Counted from the stretch's first letter, positions 33,589 to 42,420 are shown. The stretch is 64,000 nt of DNA from Kutzneria sp. CA-103260 (GCF_018263855.1 NZ_CP073318.1:10168001-10232000), one strand, 5' to 3'. Numbers and translations are program-made. The notes: generated by a model not told the origin, from the letters alone.

Positions 33589-33804
33589 CGCGGAACGCCT
33601 CCATGTCTTGGCTCGATGCGCGGGACCTCGCCGCCCGCACCCGGCCGCCGATTGTCGCAGACCGGCGGCGCGGATGAGGATCGTCGTCCGAGTGCCGGGA
33701 AATCGCACCGCCCGTGATACCCGTTCGGAGCTGCGCGCACACGCGTCCTAGACTCGATTGGTCATGCTCGTTAGCCCCGCTCACGCTTGGAGGAGCACCT
33801 CCGC

Positions 33805-34104
33805 ATGCCCAGCATCTCCCGAGACGAGGTGGCGCACCTCGCCCGGCTGGCCAGGTTGGCCGTGACAGACGACGAGCTGGACCTGTTCGCCGGCCAGCTC
33901 GACACCATCCTGAACGCGGTGGCCCAGGTCGGCGAGGTTTCCCAGCAGGACGTGCCGCCGACCTCGCATGCCGTGCCGCTGACCAACGTCTTCCGTGAGG
34001 ACGTCGTCCGCCCGTGCCTGACCCAGCAGCAGGCGCTGTCCGGCGCGCCGGCCGCCGAGGAGGGCCGCTTCCGCGTGCCCCGCATCCTGGGGGAGGAGCA
34101 ATGA
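33805..34104 (+). CDS. gatC: Asp-tRNA(Asn)/Glu-tRNA(Gln) amidotransferase subunit C
   Basis: 99-residue subunit that stabilises and activates GatA in the GatCAB complex. ISRDEVAHLARLARLAVTDDEL at the N-terminus is the typical GatC helix pattern (20 residues shown as ISRDEVAHLARLARLAVTDD). ATG 33805 is preceded by GGAGGAG at nine bases. Its stop overlaps the gatA start (ATGA), starting the operon gatC-gatA-small gene-gatB. Confidence 0.95.
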   Translation: MPSISRDEVAHLARLARLAVTDDELDLFAGQLDTILNAVAQVGEVSQQDVPPTSHAVPLTNVFREDVVRPCLTQQQALSGAPAAEEGRFRVPRILGEEQ

Positions 34105-35618
34105 GCGACCTGATCAGGCTGTCCGCCGCCGATCTGGCGGACAAGATCCACAAGCGTGAGGTCTCGGCGGTCGAGGTGGCGCAGGCCCACCTGGACCGGA
34201 TCGCCGAGGTCGACGGCGCGGTGCACGCCTTCCTGCACGTCAACACCGAGGGCGCGCTGGCCGCCGCGGCCCAGGTCGACGAGCAGATCGCCGTCGGCGA
34301 GGTGGCCTCGCCGCTGGCCGGCGTGCCGCTGGCCCTCAAGGACGTGCTGACCACGGTCGACGAGCCCACCACGGTCGGCTCCAAGATCCTGGAGAACTGG
34401 CTGCCGCCCTACGACGCCACCGTCACGGCGCGGCTGCGCGCCGCCGGCGTGGTGATCCTCGGCAAGACCAACATGGACGAGTTCGCGATGGGCTCCTCCA
34501 CCGAGAACTCGGCCTACGGCCCGACCCACAACCCGTGGGACCTGGAGCGCATCCCCGGCGGCTCGGGCGGCGGCTCGTCGGCCTCGCTGGCCGCGTTCGA
34601 GGCGCCGCTGGCCATCGGCACCGACACCGGCGGCTCGATCCGCCAGCCCGGCGCGGTCACCGGCACCGTCGGCGCCAAGCCGACCTACGGCACGGTGTCC
34701 CGCTACGGCCTGGTGGCCTTCTCCTCGTCGCTGGACCAGGCCGGTCCCTGCGCCCGCACGGTGCTGGACGCCGCGCTGCTGCACGAGGTGATCGCCGGCT
34801 ACGACCCGATGGACTCCACCTCCATCAACGCGCCGGTGCGCCCGGTCGTCGAGGCCGCCCGCCAGGGCGCGACCGGCGACCTGACGGGCGTCAAGGTCGG
34901 CGTGGTCCGGGAGTTCCGCGGCGAGGGCTACCAGCAGGGCGTGATCGACTCCTTCGACGCCGCCGTGCAGCAGCTGCGCGAGCTGGGCGCCGAGGTCGTC
35001 GAGGTGTCCTGCCCGCACTTCAAGTACGCCCTGGGCGCCTACTACCTGATCGCGCCGAGCGAGGCCTCGTCCAACCTGGCCCGCTTCGACGCCATGCGCT
35101 ACGGCCTGCGCGTCTCCGGCGACGGGGAGCTGTCGGCCGAGCAGGTCATGTCACTGACCCGCGAGGCCGGCTTCGGCCCCGAGGTGAAGCGGCGCATCAT
35201 CCTCGGCACGTACGCGCTGTCGGCCGGCTACTACGACGCCTACTACGGCTCGGCCCAGAAGGTCCGCACGCTCATCTCGCGTGACTTCGCAGCCGCGTTC
35301 GAGCAGGTGGACGTGCTGGTCGCGCCGACGACGCCGACGACGGCGTTCAAGATCGGCGAGCGGATCGACGACCCGCTGGCGATGTACCTGAACGACCTGT
35401 GCACCATCCCGTCCAACATGGCCGGCAACGCCGCGATGAGCGTGCCGTGCGGCCTGGCCGCGGACACCGGCCTGCCGGTCGGCCTCCAGGTGATGGCGCC
35501 CGCGCTGGCCGACGAGCGGATGTACCGGGTGGCCGCCGCGTACGAGGTCGCCCGCGACGCCGCCCAGGGCGGCCCGCTGATCAACCGCGTGCCCGAACTG
35601 GAGGCGATCCAGCGATGA
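34101..35618 (+). CDS. gatA: Asp-tRNA(Asn)/Glu-tRNA(Gln) amidotransferase subunit A
   Basis: 505-residue amidase-signature enzyme. It hydrolyses glutamine and sends ammonia to GatB for converting Glu-tRNA(Gln) and Asp-tRNA(Asn). The Ser-cisSer-Lys triad is visible: Lys80 in PLALKDVLT, Ser155 in GGSGGGSSAS and Ser179 in DTGGSIRQP. It overlaps gatC by four bases and, at its end, a tiny gene (ATGA). A tRNA-Gln gene at 59504 is a relevant substrate source. Confidence 0.96.
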   Translation: MSDLIRLSAADLADKIHKREVSAVEVAQAHLDRIAEVDGAVHAFLHVNTEGALAAAAQVDEQIAVGEVASPLAGVPLALKDVLTTVDEPTTVGSKILENWLPPYDATVTARLRAAGVVILGKTNMDEFAMGSSTENSAYGPTHNPWDLERIPGGSGGGSSASLAAFEAPLAIGTDTGGSIRQPGAVTGTVGAKPTYGTVSRYGLVAFSSSLDQAGPCARTVLDAALLHEVIAGYDPMDSTSINAPVRPVVEAARQGATGDLTGVKVGVVREFRGEGYQQGVIDSFDAAVQQLRELGAEVVEVSCPHFKYALGAYYLIAPSEASSNLARFDAMRYGLRVSGDGELSAEQVMSLTREAGFGPEVKRRIILGTYALSAGYYDAYYGSAQKVRTLISRDFAAAFEQVDVLVAPTTPTTAFKIGERIDDPLAMYLNDLCTIPSNMAGNAAMSVPCGLAADTGLPVGLQVMAPALADERMYRVAAAYEVARDAAQGGPLINRVPELEAIQR

Positions 35619-35818
35619 ACAGCTCGATGAACAAGGCCCGCCTGGCCATCTCGGTCATCGGCTCGGCGATCGGCGTGGTCGCGGCCGGCGCGCAGGCCCG
35701 CAAGGCGCTGCAGAAGGGCGACAAGCTGTCCCTGGTCAACGCGATCGCCAGCGTGCTGGTCGCGGTCACCGGTGGGGCGCTGGCGATCCGTGGGGCACGA
35801 AAGGACGGCGAAGAGTGA
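35615..35818 (+). CDS. 67-residue membrane protein inside the gat operon
   Basis: MNSSMNKARLAISVIGSAIG and onward; two hydrophobic segments (about 9-25 and 39-58) separated by a basic KALQKGDK loop, ending in a charged KDGEE tail. Its start overlaps the gatA stop and its stop overlaps the gatB start, four bases each, so it is translated as part of the operon. I do not recognise the family. Codon bias is normal and both overlaps argue that it is real. Confidence 0.72.
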   Translation: MNSSMNKARLAISVIGSAIGVVAAGAQARKALQKGDKLSLVNAIASVLVAVTGGALAIRGARKDGEE

Positions 35819-37317
35819 CCGCCATTGCCGAGGTGATGGACTACGACGAGGTCCTCGAGCGCTACGACCCCGTGCTCGGGCTCGAGGTGCACGTCGAGCT
35901 CAACACCAACACCAAGATGTTCTGCGGCTGCGCCAATGTGTTCGGCGGCGAGCCCAACACCCACGTGTGCCCGGTGTGCCTGGGCATGCCCGGCGCGCTG
36001 CCGGCGGTCAACGGCAAGGCCATCGAGTCGGCGATGCGCATCGGCCTGGCGCTGAACTGCGAGATCGCCGAGTGGTGCCGGTTCGCCCGGAAGAACTACT
36101 TCTACCCGGACATGCCGAAGAACTTCCAGACCTCGCAGTACGACGAGCCGATCGCCTTCAACGGCTACCTCGACGTCGAGCTGGACGACGGCAGCACCTT
36201 CCGGGTGGACATCGAGCGGGCGCACATGGAGGAGGACACCGGCAAGTCGCTGCACGTGGGCGGGGCCACCGGCCGCATCCACGGCGCCGACTACTCGCTG
36301 CTGGACTACAACCGGGCCGGCGTGCCGCTGATCGAGATCGTCACCAAGCCGCTGGTCGGCACCGGTGAGCGCGCCCCCGAGGTGGCCCGGGCCTACGTCG
36401 CCGCGCTGCGGGACCTGCTGCGCGGCCTCGACGTCTCCGACGTGCGGATGGACCAGGGCTCCCTGCGCTGCGACGCCAACGTGTCGCTGATGCCCAAGGG
36501 GACCACCGAGTTCGGCACCCGCACCGAGACCAAGAACGTCAACTCGCTGCGCTCGGTCGAGCGGGCCGTGCGCTACGAGATGACCCGGCACGCGGCGGTG
36601 CTGGCCGGCGGCGGCACGATCCGTCAGGAGACCCGGCACTTCGACGAGTCCACCGCGACCACGAGGGCCGGCCGCGTCAAGGAGACCGCCGAGGACTACC
36701 GCTACTTCCCCGAGCCCGACCTGGTGCCGATCGCGCCGTCCCGGGAGTGGGTGGAGGAGCTGCGGGCCAGCCTCCCCGAGCCGCCGTGGGTGCGGCGCAA
36801 GACCATCCAGCAGGAGTGGGGCCTGACCGACCTGGAGCTGCGGGACCTGGTCAACGCCGACGCGCTGGACCTGGTCGCGGCCACCGTCGACGCCGGCGCC
36901 AAGCCGGACGACGCCCGGTCGTGGTGGGTGTCCTACCTGTCGCAGCAGGCCAAGGTCCTGAACAAGGAGTTGGCCGAGCTGCCCATCACCCCGGCCCAGG
37001 TGGCCCGGGTGTCGGCGCTGGTCGCGGACGGCAGCCTCACCAACAAGCTGGCCCGCGCCGTCGTCGACGGTGTGCTCGCCGGCGAGGGCGAGCCGGACCA
37101 GGTCGTGGAGCAGCGGGGCCTCAAGGTCGTCTCCGACGACTCGGCCCTGACCGCCGCCGTCGACGAGGCCCTGGCCGCCCAGCCCGACGTGGCCGAGAAG
37201 ATCCGCAGCGGCAAGGTCGCCGCCGCCGGCGCCATCGTCGGCGCGGTCATGAAGGCCACCAAGGGCCAGGCCGACGCCAAGCGGGTCCGCGAGCTCATCA
37301 TCGAGCGCTGTAGCTGA
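35815..37317 (+). CDS. gatB: Asp-tRNA(Asn)/Glu-tRNA(Gln) amidotransferase subunit B
   Basis: 500 residues. It binds the misacylated tRNA, activates it with ATP and amidates it with ammonia from GatA. Visible: GLEVHVELNTNTKMFCGC at the N-terminus, VCPVCLGMPGALP, the KNYFYPDMPKNFQTSQYD block, and a C-terminal YqeY-like tRNA-binding domain (from about residue 400, with GKVAAAGAIVGAVMKATKGQ). GTG 35815 overlaps the stop of the 67-residue gene. A strong terminator follows. Confidence 0.96.
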   Translation: MTAIAEVMDYDEVLERYDPVLGLEVHVELNTNTKMFCGCANVFGGEPNTHVCPVCLGMPGALPAVNGKAIESAMRIGLALNCEIAEWCRFARKNYFYPDMPKNFQTSQYDEPIAFNGYLDVELDDGSTFRVDIERAHMEEDTGKSLHVGGATGRIHGADYSLLDYNRAGVPLIEIVTKPLVGTGERAPEVARAYVAALRDLLRGLDVSDVRMDQGSLRCDANVSLMPKGTTEFGTRTETKNVNSLRSVERAVRYEMTRHAAVLAGGGTIRQETRHFDESTATTRAGRVKETAEDYRYFPEPDLVPIAPSREWVEELRASLPEPPWVRRKTIQQEWGLTDLELRDLVNADALDLVAATVDAGAKPDDARSWWVSYLSQQAKVLNKELAELPITPAQVARVSALVADGSLTNKLARAVVDGVLAGEGEPDQVVEQRGLKVVSDDSALTAAVDEALAAQPDVAEKIRSGKVAAAGAIVGAVMKATKGQADAKRVRELIIERCS

Positions 37318-37331
37318 CGGCTGGTGCCAGG

Positions 37332-37365
37332 AAGGGGGCCTCCCAGATCGCCGGGAGGCCCCCTT
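37332..37365 (+). terminator. terminator after gatB
   Basis: AAGGGGGCCTCCC (37332-37344) and GGGAGGCCCCCTT (37353-37365) form a 13-bp stem with an eight-base loop, followed by TTC. Confidence 0.85.
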
Positions 37366-37434
37366 TCGCTGCCTAGCGATGACCGCCAACACAGGAGAGT
37401 ACGAGGCCCCGCCGGTGCTTCGCACGGTTGGCGG

Positions 37435-37493
37435 ATTTCGCCCGCCGCCACCCGACGCGCCCCGCCACCCGAGCCGGATGCGGCGGGCGAAAT
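37435..37493. repeat. 14-bp inverted repeat between gatB and the LppZ-like gene
   Basis: ATTTCGCCCGCCGC (37435-37448) and GCGGCGGGCGAAAT (37480-37493) are perfect complements 31 bases apart. It lies just beyond the 3' end of the minus-strand lipoprotein gene and may terminate it. Confidence 0.5.
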
Positions 37494-37561
37494 TCGGCAA
37501 GGGCGAGGCATCGGCTACCCGGGGGCCGAGCCGCGACGCCGAAGGCGGCGCCATGTTACTG

Positions 37562-38746
37562 CTAATCCTTGGGCTGGCCGCCGTTGGGCTTGGGGATGAT
37601 GATCGCCCGGTCGTCACTGGACACCGGCTTGCCGCCGTCCTTGTTCACGGTGCCGACCAGCAGCGTGTTCTGGTCGATGACGTCCATCGAGCCGATCAGG
37701 CCGTAGCCGTCCTGGCCGTCCATGATGGTGCTGGGCTTGCCGTTGAAGCCGCCGGTCTTGGCCAGCGCCAGCACCTGCAGGCCGGGCTTGCGCACGGTGG
37801 AGACGCTGATCTCGTCGGTGAACGCGGCGCAGCCGGCCACGCCGGGCTTGTCCGGCCACGACCAGGCCGGGCTGCCCAGCTGGGGCTGGCCGGGGGTGAT
37901 CCGGTACAGCTGGTCGGCGATGTCGGTCTGGTCGGTGACCCAGGCCGAGCTGCCGTCGGCGGCGGTGCACATGCCGCCGGGGTCCTGCAGCCCGCCGGCG
38001 ACCACGGCCGAGTTGGGGTTGGGGTTGCCGGCGGCCGGCTTGCCGAGCCCGTCGATGCGCAGCACCTTGCCGGCCAGCGAGTTCGGGTCGGCGGCGGCGG
38101 CCGCATTGCCGGCGTCGCCGGTGGCGACCAGCAGCGCGCCGCTGTGGTCGACGGCCAGCACGCCGCGGTTGTGGGCCGGCCCCTTGGGAATGCCGGTGAG
38201 CACCGGCTTGGGCGTGTCGCCGACCGCGAAGCGCATGACCCGGTTGTCGGTGGCCGTTGTCACATAGGCGTACACCAGCTGGTCCTGCTGGTACGTCGGC
38301 GACAGGGCCAGGCCGGTCAGCCCGCCGTCGGTGGACGCGTCCACGGCGATGGTGGCCACCGGCTTCGGGTCGGAGCCGCGCTGCACCGCCAGCACCCGCC
38401 CGGTGCTGCGCTCGGCGGCCAGGCCGGTGGCCCCGCCCGGCAGCGCGGCCACGGCGGCCAGCGGCGCCATGCAGGTGCCGATCACGTTCTGGTCGAAGTC
38501 GGTGCAGCCCTGCGGCGGCGGCACCGACTTCGGTGTGCCGTTCGGGCCGGGGATCGTGCCGCCCCCGCCGCCGGCGTCCGAGCCGCCCGGCGCGCTGGGC
38601 TGCGGCCCCGGGGCCTCGGTCAGCCGGGGCTGCGGCTGCCAGTTCTGCACGTTGGCGCCGTTGGACTGGTCGGGGAAGCTGGCGCAACCGGCCACCAGCA
38701 GGCCGAGCGCCACCGATGTGGCCACTACCCGGCTCGCACTCCGCAT
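37562..38746 (-). CDS. LppZ-like lipoprotein of the glucose/sorbosone dehydrogenase fold
   Basis: 394 residues. Lipoprotein signal peptide with lipobox LLVAGC (Cys about 21), a Pro/Gly-rich linker (about 40-80), then a six-bladed propeller domain: TGLALSPTYQQDQLVYAYVT, LLVATGDAGNAAAAADPNSL and GKVLRIDGLG are typical of PQQ-dependent sugar-dehydrogenase-like proteins. Mycobacterial LppZ has the same architecture and position. PQQ ligands are not obviously complete, so enzymatic activity is uncertain. It is divergent from the 2-hydroxyacid dehydrogenase gene. Confidence 0.8.
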   Translation of the reverse strand: MRSASRVVATSVALGLLVAGCASFPDQSNGANVQNWQPQPRLTEAPGPQPSAPGGSDAGGGGGTIPGPNGTPKSVPPPQGCTDFDQNVIGTCMAPLAAVAALPGGATGLAAERSTGRVLAVQRGSDPKPVATIAVDASTDGGLTGLALSPTYQQDQLVYAYVTTATDNRVMRFAVGDTPKPVLTGIPKGPAHNRGVLAVDHSGALLVATGDAGNAAAAADPNSLAGKVLRIDGLGKPAAGNPNPNSAVVAGGLQDPGGMCTAADGSSAWVTDQTDIADQLYRITPGQPQLGSPAWSWPDKPGVAGCAAFTDEISVSTVRKPGLQVLALAKTGGFNGKPSTIMDGQDGYGLIGSMDVIDQNTLLVGTVNKDGGKPVSSDDRAIIIPKPNGGQPKD

Positions 38747-38812
38747 GATGCCCGAGCGTAAGCGCGCCCACGTGAACCCCAGGTGAGCGTCGCCGGCGAC
38801 TAGTGTCAGGGC

Positions 38813-39739
38813 GTGACCGATCACGACCCGATCACCGTGTTGGTGCCCGACGAGCACGCGCTGGCGGCGCTGTCCGAGCTGACCGGCGTCCGCCCGGTCC
38901 GCTACGACGTCGAGGGCGAGCTGCCGGCCGAGGCGGCCGCGGCCGAGGTGCTGATCCCGCCGTTCCTGGCCGGCAAGCGGGCCGTCCCGCTGGTCGACAA
39001 GCTGCCCAAGCTGCGGCTGGTGCAGCTGCTCAGCGCCGGGGCCGAGGTGTGGCTCGGCCGGCTGCCCGACGGGGTGGCGCTGTCGACCTGCCGGGGCGCC
39101 CATGGGGGCAGCACCGCGGAGTGGGTCGTCGGTGTGCTGTTGTCCTTCTACCGTCACCTGCCCTTCTTCCTGGACGCGCAGCGGGCCGGGCGCTGGGACT
39201 TCCAGGTCACCGACACGCTGCAGGACAAGCGGGTGCTGATCGTCGGCGCCGGCGATCTCGGCACCCAGCTGGTGCGGCGGCTGGAGCCGTTCGACGTGAC
39301 GACCACGCTGGTCGGCCGCACCGCGCGGGACGGGGTGCGCGGGGAGGACGAGTTGCCCGGGCTGCTCGGCTCGCACGACGCGGTCGTCCTAGTGGTACCA
39401 CTCACGTCCGACACTTCCGGGATGGTCGACGCCGAGTTCCTGTCCCGCATGGCCGACGGCGCGATCCTGGTCAACGCCGCCCGCGGTCCGGTGGTCGACA
39501 CCGACGCGTTGGTGGCCGAGTTGCAGCGCGGTCGGCTCCGGGCGGCGCTCGACGTCACCGACCCGGAGCCGCTCCCTCCCGGCCATCCACTGTGGAGCGT
39601 GGACGGCCTGCTGCTCACCCCGCACGTGGCCGGCAGCTGCACCGGCCGGGAGAAGCGGGCCTACGGCATCGCCGCCGCCGAGGTGGCCCGCTTCATCCGG
39701 GGCGAGCAGCCGCACAATCTCGTGCACGGCGAGTACTAG
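38813..39739 (+). CDS. D-isomer-specific 2-hydroxyacid dehydrogenase
   Basis: 308 residues. The Rossmann signature VGAGDLGTQLVRRL (about 143-156), the VNAARGPVVD region with the catalytic Arg, and the catalytic His in LTPHVAGSC (about 273) are in place. Substrate and direction are not apparent; members reduce 2-oxoacids with NAD(P)H. TAGTGT (38801-38806) six bases before the GTG suggests a leaderless message. The 3' end overlaps the convergent oxidoreductase gene by four bases. Confidence 0.82.
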   Translation: MTDHDPITVLVPDEHALAALSELTGVRPVRYDVEGELPAEAAAAEVLIPPFLAGKRAVPLVDKLPKLRLVQLLSAGAEVWLGRLPDGVALSTCRGAHGGSTAEWVVGVLLSFYRHLPFFLDAQRAGRWDFQVTDTLQDKRVLIVGAGDLGTQLVRRLEPFDVTTTLVGRTARDGVRGEDELPGLLGSHDAVVLVVPLTSDTSGMVDAEFLSRMADGAILVNAARGPVVDTDALVAELQRGRLRAALDVTDPEPLPPGHPLWSVDGLLLTPHVAGSCTGREKRAYGIAAAEVARFIRGEQPHNLVHGEY

Positions 39740-40677
39740 GGGACCAGCAGCACCCGGCCGAGGTTGGCGCGCTCGTCCATGACCTGGTGGGCCTTGGCCG
39801 CGTCAGTCAAGGCGAACGTGGCGTGCTGGGCGACGCGGAGTTGGCCGTCGGCGACCAGCCGCGTCACCTCGGCGACGTCGGCGCGGGCGTCGTCGGGCCG
39901 GGATTCCCGCCAGGCCAACATACCGAAGCCGGTGAGGGAACGCAGGCCGAAGAAGCTGCGTGACGGCACGTCCGGGATCTCACCGCTGGCCGCCCCGTAC
40001 ATCACGGCCCGGCCCAGCGGCGCGAGGGAATCCAGCCCGCGCAACAGGGACGAGCCGCCGACGGCGTCCACGACCACGTCGACACCGGTGGGCCATTCGG
40101 CATCGGTGGTCACGACCTCGTCGGCGCCGAGGGAGCGAACGAAGTCCGCCTTCGTTGCGGAGCCGACAACGCCGACCACCTTGGCCCCCAACACTTTCGC
40201 CAGCTGGACGGCGAGATGCCCGACGCCGCCGGCGGCCGACTGCACCAGCACGGTCTCGCCGGCGGCGAGCCGGCCCATGCGTAGCACCCGCAACGCGACC
40301 GGCCCGAGCATGGGCAGCACGGTGGCCGACGCGGCGTCCATGCCCGGTGGCACCAAGGCCGCCCATGCGGTGTCCACGGCCACGAAGTCCGCATAGGCGC
40401 CCTCGCCGACAAGGGCCGCGACCCGGTCGCCGACGGCGAAGGATTCCACCCCGGGCCCGACGGCGGTGACAGCGCCGACCACTTCGCCGGTTGGGCTGTA
40501 GGGCAGCGGCCGAGTGAAGATTCCGTCGGCACCGGCCCGGATCTTGGTGTCGGCGAAGTTCACGGCGATCACCTCGGGCCGCACCAGCACCTGGCCCGGC
40601 CCCGGCTCCGGCGTCGGGACCTCGTCGACCTGGAGCACCTCGGGACCGCCATAAGCGTGCAAGCGAACGAGTCGCAC
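39736..40677 (-). CDS. NADPH:quinone oxidoreductase (zinc-free MDR family)
   Basis: 313 residues. MDR-type protein starting RLVRLHAYGGPEVLQVDEVP, with the NADPH-binding AAGGVGHLAVQLAKVLGAK (about 145-163). It lacks the zinc-binding cysteines of alcohol dehydrogenases, as in quinone reductases that protect against reactive quinones. GTG 40677 is preferred to ATG 40683 because GGGGTGG lies six bases upstream of it. It is divergent from a MarR gene, with paired MarR-like sites between them. Confidence 0.83.
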   Translation of the reverse strand: MRLVRLHAYGGPEVLQVDEVPTPEPGPGQVLVRPEVIAVNFADTKIRAGADGIFTRPLPYSPTGEVVGAVTAVGPGVESFAVGDRVAALVGEGAYADFVAVDTAWAALVPPGMDAASATVLPMLGPVALRVLRMGRLAAGETVLVQSAAGGVGHLAVQLAKVLGAKVVGVVGSATKADFVRSLGADEVVTTDAEWPTGVDVVVDAVGGSSLLRGLDSLAPLGRAVMYGAASGEIPDVPSRSFFGLRSLTGFGMLAWRESRPDDARADVAEVTRLVADGQLRVAQHATFALTDAAKAHQVMDERANLGRVLLVP

Positions 40678-40695
40678 GATCATCCACCCCTTTTT

Positions 40696-40725
40696 GTTGG
40701 TAGCGCCAACGTTGGCGTGGCCAAC
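40696..40725. promoter_or_regulatory. two abutting MarR-type operators
   Basis: GTTGGTAGCGCCAAC (40696-40710) and GTTGGCGTGGCCAAC (40711-40725) are each GTTGG-N5-CCAAC palindromes placed end to end; the junction also forms CGCCAACGTTGGCG. They lie between the divergent oxidoreductase and MarR genes and cover the MarR promoter region (-10 TACCGT at 40740-40745). Confidence 0.75.
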
Positions 40726-40751
40726 AATAGCGTGCGGGGTACCGTGACGCC

Positions 40752-41177
40752 ATGTCCGATCCGCACCGGCTCAGCGGCACCGTGGTCTGGCTGCTCGGCC
40801 GCGCGGCGCAGCGAGGTCACCAGCACGCCCAGGAGCGGCTGGCGGCGGCGGGCATCCGCAAGTGGCATTACGCGGTGCTGGCCGCGCTGGCCGAGTACGG
40901 CGCGCAGTCCCAGGCCGACATCGGCCGCCGCCTGAGCCTGGACCGCAGCGACATGGTCGCCGTGCTCAACGACCTGCAGGGCGACGGCTACGTGACCCGC
41001 GAGCCGGACCCCGCCGACCGCCGGCGCAACATCGTCACGATCAGTGAGGCCGGCAGCCGCGCGCTGGACGGCTTCGATCGGCTGATCGCCGAGGCCGACG
41101 ACCACCTGCTGGCCGACGTGTCGGCAGCGGACCGCGAGCGCTTGATCGCCCTGCTCCAGCAAATAGCGCACGTCTAG
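40752..41177 (+). CDS. MarR-family transcriptional regulator
   Basis: 141 residues with the MarR winged helix: SQADIGRRLSLDRSDMVAVL then LQGDGYVTREPDPADRRRNI, where the DxRxR wing is clear. It is divergent from the quinone oxidoreductase gene, separated by two palindromic sites, so it probably represses both until a quinone or similar electrophile arrives. ATG 40752 lies six bases after a TACCGT -10 box, so it is probably leaderless. Confidence 0.87.
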   Translation: MSDPHRLSGTVVWLLGRAAQRGHQHAQERLAAAGIRKWHYAVLAALAEYGAQSQADIGRRLSLDRSDMVAVLNDLQGDGYVTREPDPADRRRNIVTISEAGSRALDGFDRLIAEADDHLLADVSAADRERLIALLQQIAHV

Positions 41178-41229
41178 CTGCTCTGTTCGGCGGTCGTCCG
41201 GCGGCCGAAGGTTGCCTACATTGCCGGCG

Positions 41230-41808
41230 ATGAGCACCTACGACACGGGGTTGCACCACTACGAGGACGACGAAGAGACCGGCTACGACAGCACAGTCGC
41301 CCACCAAGAGCCGACACGGCCGGTAGCGGCCTGGCACGGCGGCGCGGACTTGGGGCTGCTGGCCCTGCGGCTGATGCTCGGCGGCCTGGTTGGCGTGCAC
41401 GGGGCGCAGCGGGTGTTCGGCCTGTTCGGTGGCCACGGCCTCGGCGACTTCACGAAGTCCTTGCAGCAGGCCGGTTTCAAGTACACCGACATCCTCGCCC
41501 CGGCGCTGGGCTACGCCGAGCTGGGCGGTGCGGTGCTGCTGGTCCTGGGCCTGTTCACGCCGCTCGCGGCGGCGGCCGTGCTGGTGGTGGTGGGCAACAC
41601 GATCATCCTGCAGTGGAACGGCGGCCTGTCGGCCTACGAGTTGGCCGCGTCGCTGTCCGGCGCGGCGTTCGCGGTGCTGTTCGCCGGGCCCGGCCGGATC
41701 TCGCTGGACCGCCCGACGCCCTGGTACCGACACGCCCTCGGCTACGGCACCTCGCTGTTCTCGCTGGCCGTTATCGCGGTTGCCGCGCTGCAGCTGCTGC
41801 TGAGATAA
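41230..41808 (+). CDS. DoxX-family membrane protein
   Basis: 192 residues: an acidic 40-residue N-terminal tail, then four membrane helices. LLALRLMLGGLVGVHGAQRV, the GYAELGGAVLLVLG segment and GLSAYELAASLSGAAFAVLF are typical of the DoxX/DoxD-like family. Mycobacterial Rv3005c, placed beside ilvB, belongs to this family and is linked to thiol redox stress; whether this one shares the role is unknown. TACATT (41217-41222) lies seven bases before the ATG. Confidence 0.78.
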   Translation: MSTYDTGLHHYEDDEETGYDSTVAHQEPTRPVAAWHGGADLGLLALRLMLGGLVGVHGAQRVFGLFGGHGLGDFTKSLQQAGFKYTDILAPALGYAELGGAVLLVLGLFTPLAAAAVLVVVGNTIILQWNGGLSAYELAASLSGAAFAVLFAGPGRISLDRPTPWYRHALGYGTSLFSLAVIAVAALQLLLR

Positions 41809-41815
41809 CTGACCC

Positions 41816-42364
41816 ATGCTGTCGCTGCCGCTGGCCCCGGATGCCGAACTGACCTCGCTCGAACCCTGGCAGGCCGAGGAGTTCGCCGATCACATCGACC
41901 GGCACCGCGAGCACCTGGCGCCATGGATCCCGCTCGCCCACACGGTGACCGACACGGAGAGCGCGCGGCAGCTGTTGCAGCGCTACGCCGAGCGCCAGGC
42001 CAACGGCGCCGGCCGGCTGCTGGGCATCCGGCTGCGCGGCGAGCTGGTCGGGGCGATCCTGTTCCCGCAGTTCGACGTGGCCGCTGGCAACTGCGAGCTC
42101 GGCGTCTGGCTGGCCCCGCACGCCCAGGGCCACGGCCTGATCACCAAGGCGGCCCAGCTGATGATCGACTGGGCCTTCGACGTGCGCGGCATGCACCGCA
42201 TCGAGTGGATCACCATGCCGGCCAACGAGCGCAGCAAGGCGACGGCCAAGCGGCTGGGCATGAGCCTGGACGGTGTGCTGCGCGAGTCCTACCTGTTCGG
42301 CGGCCGCCGCCACGACTCCGAGATCTGGTCACTCCTGGTGACCGATCCCCGCCCCTGGAAGTGA
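41816..42364 (+). CDS. GNAT acetyltransferase of the RimJ/RimL type
   Basis: 182 residues. The RimJ/RimL family pattern is visible: HREHLAPWIP near residue 30, CELGVWLAPHAQGHGLITKA (acetyl-CoA-binding motif) and NERSKATAKRLGM. Such enzymes acetylate N-terminal residues of ribosomal or other proteins, or antibiotics. It starts seven bases after the DoxX gene. A 20-bp terminator follows. Confidence 0.82.
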   Translation: MLSLPLAPDAELTSLEPWQAEEFADHIDRHREHLAPWIPLAHTVTDTESARQLLQRYAERQANGAGRLLGIRLRGELVGAILFPQFDVAAGNCELGVWLAPHAQGHGLITKAAQLMIDWAFDVRGMHRIEWITMPANERSKATAKRLGMSLDGVLRESYLFGGRRHDSEIWSLLVTDPRPWK

Positions 42365-42375
42365 CTCCGATGCTG

Positions 42376-42420
42376 GGAAGGGGGCATTCCTGGCGTTCAA
42401 CGCCAGGAATGCCCCCTTCC
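42376..42420. terminator. 20-bp bidirectional terminator, GNAT / ilvD
   Basis: GGAAGGGGGCATTCCTGGCG (42376-42395) and its perfect complement (42401-42420) enclose the loop TTCAA. It serves the convergent GNAT and ilvD genes. Sequence and loop resemble the terminator at 51385-51427. Confidence 0.88.
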
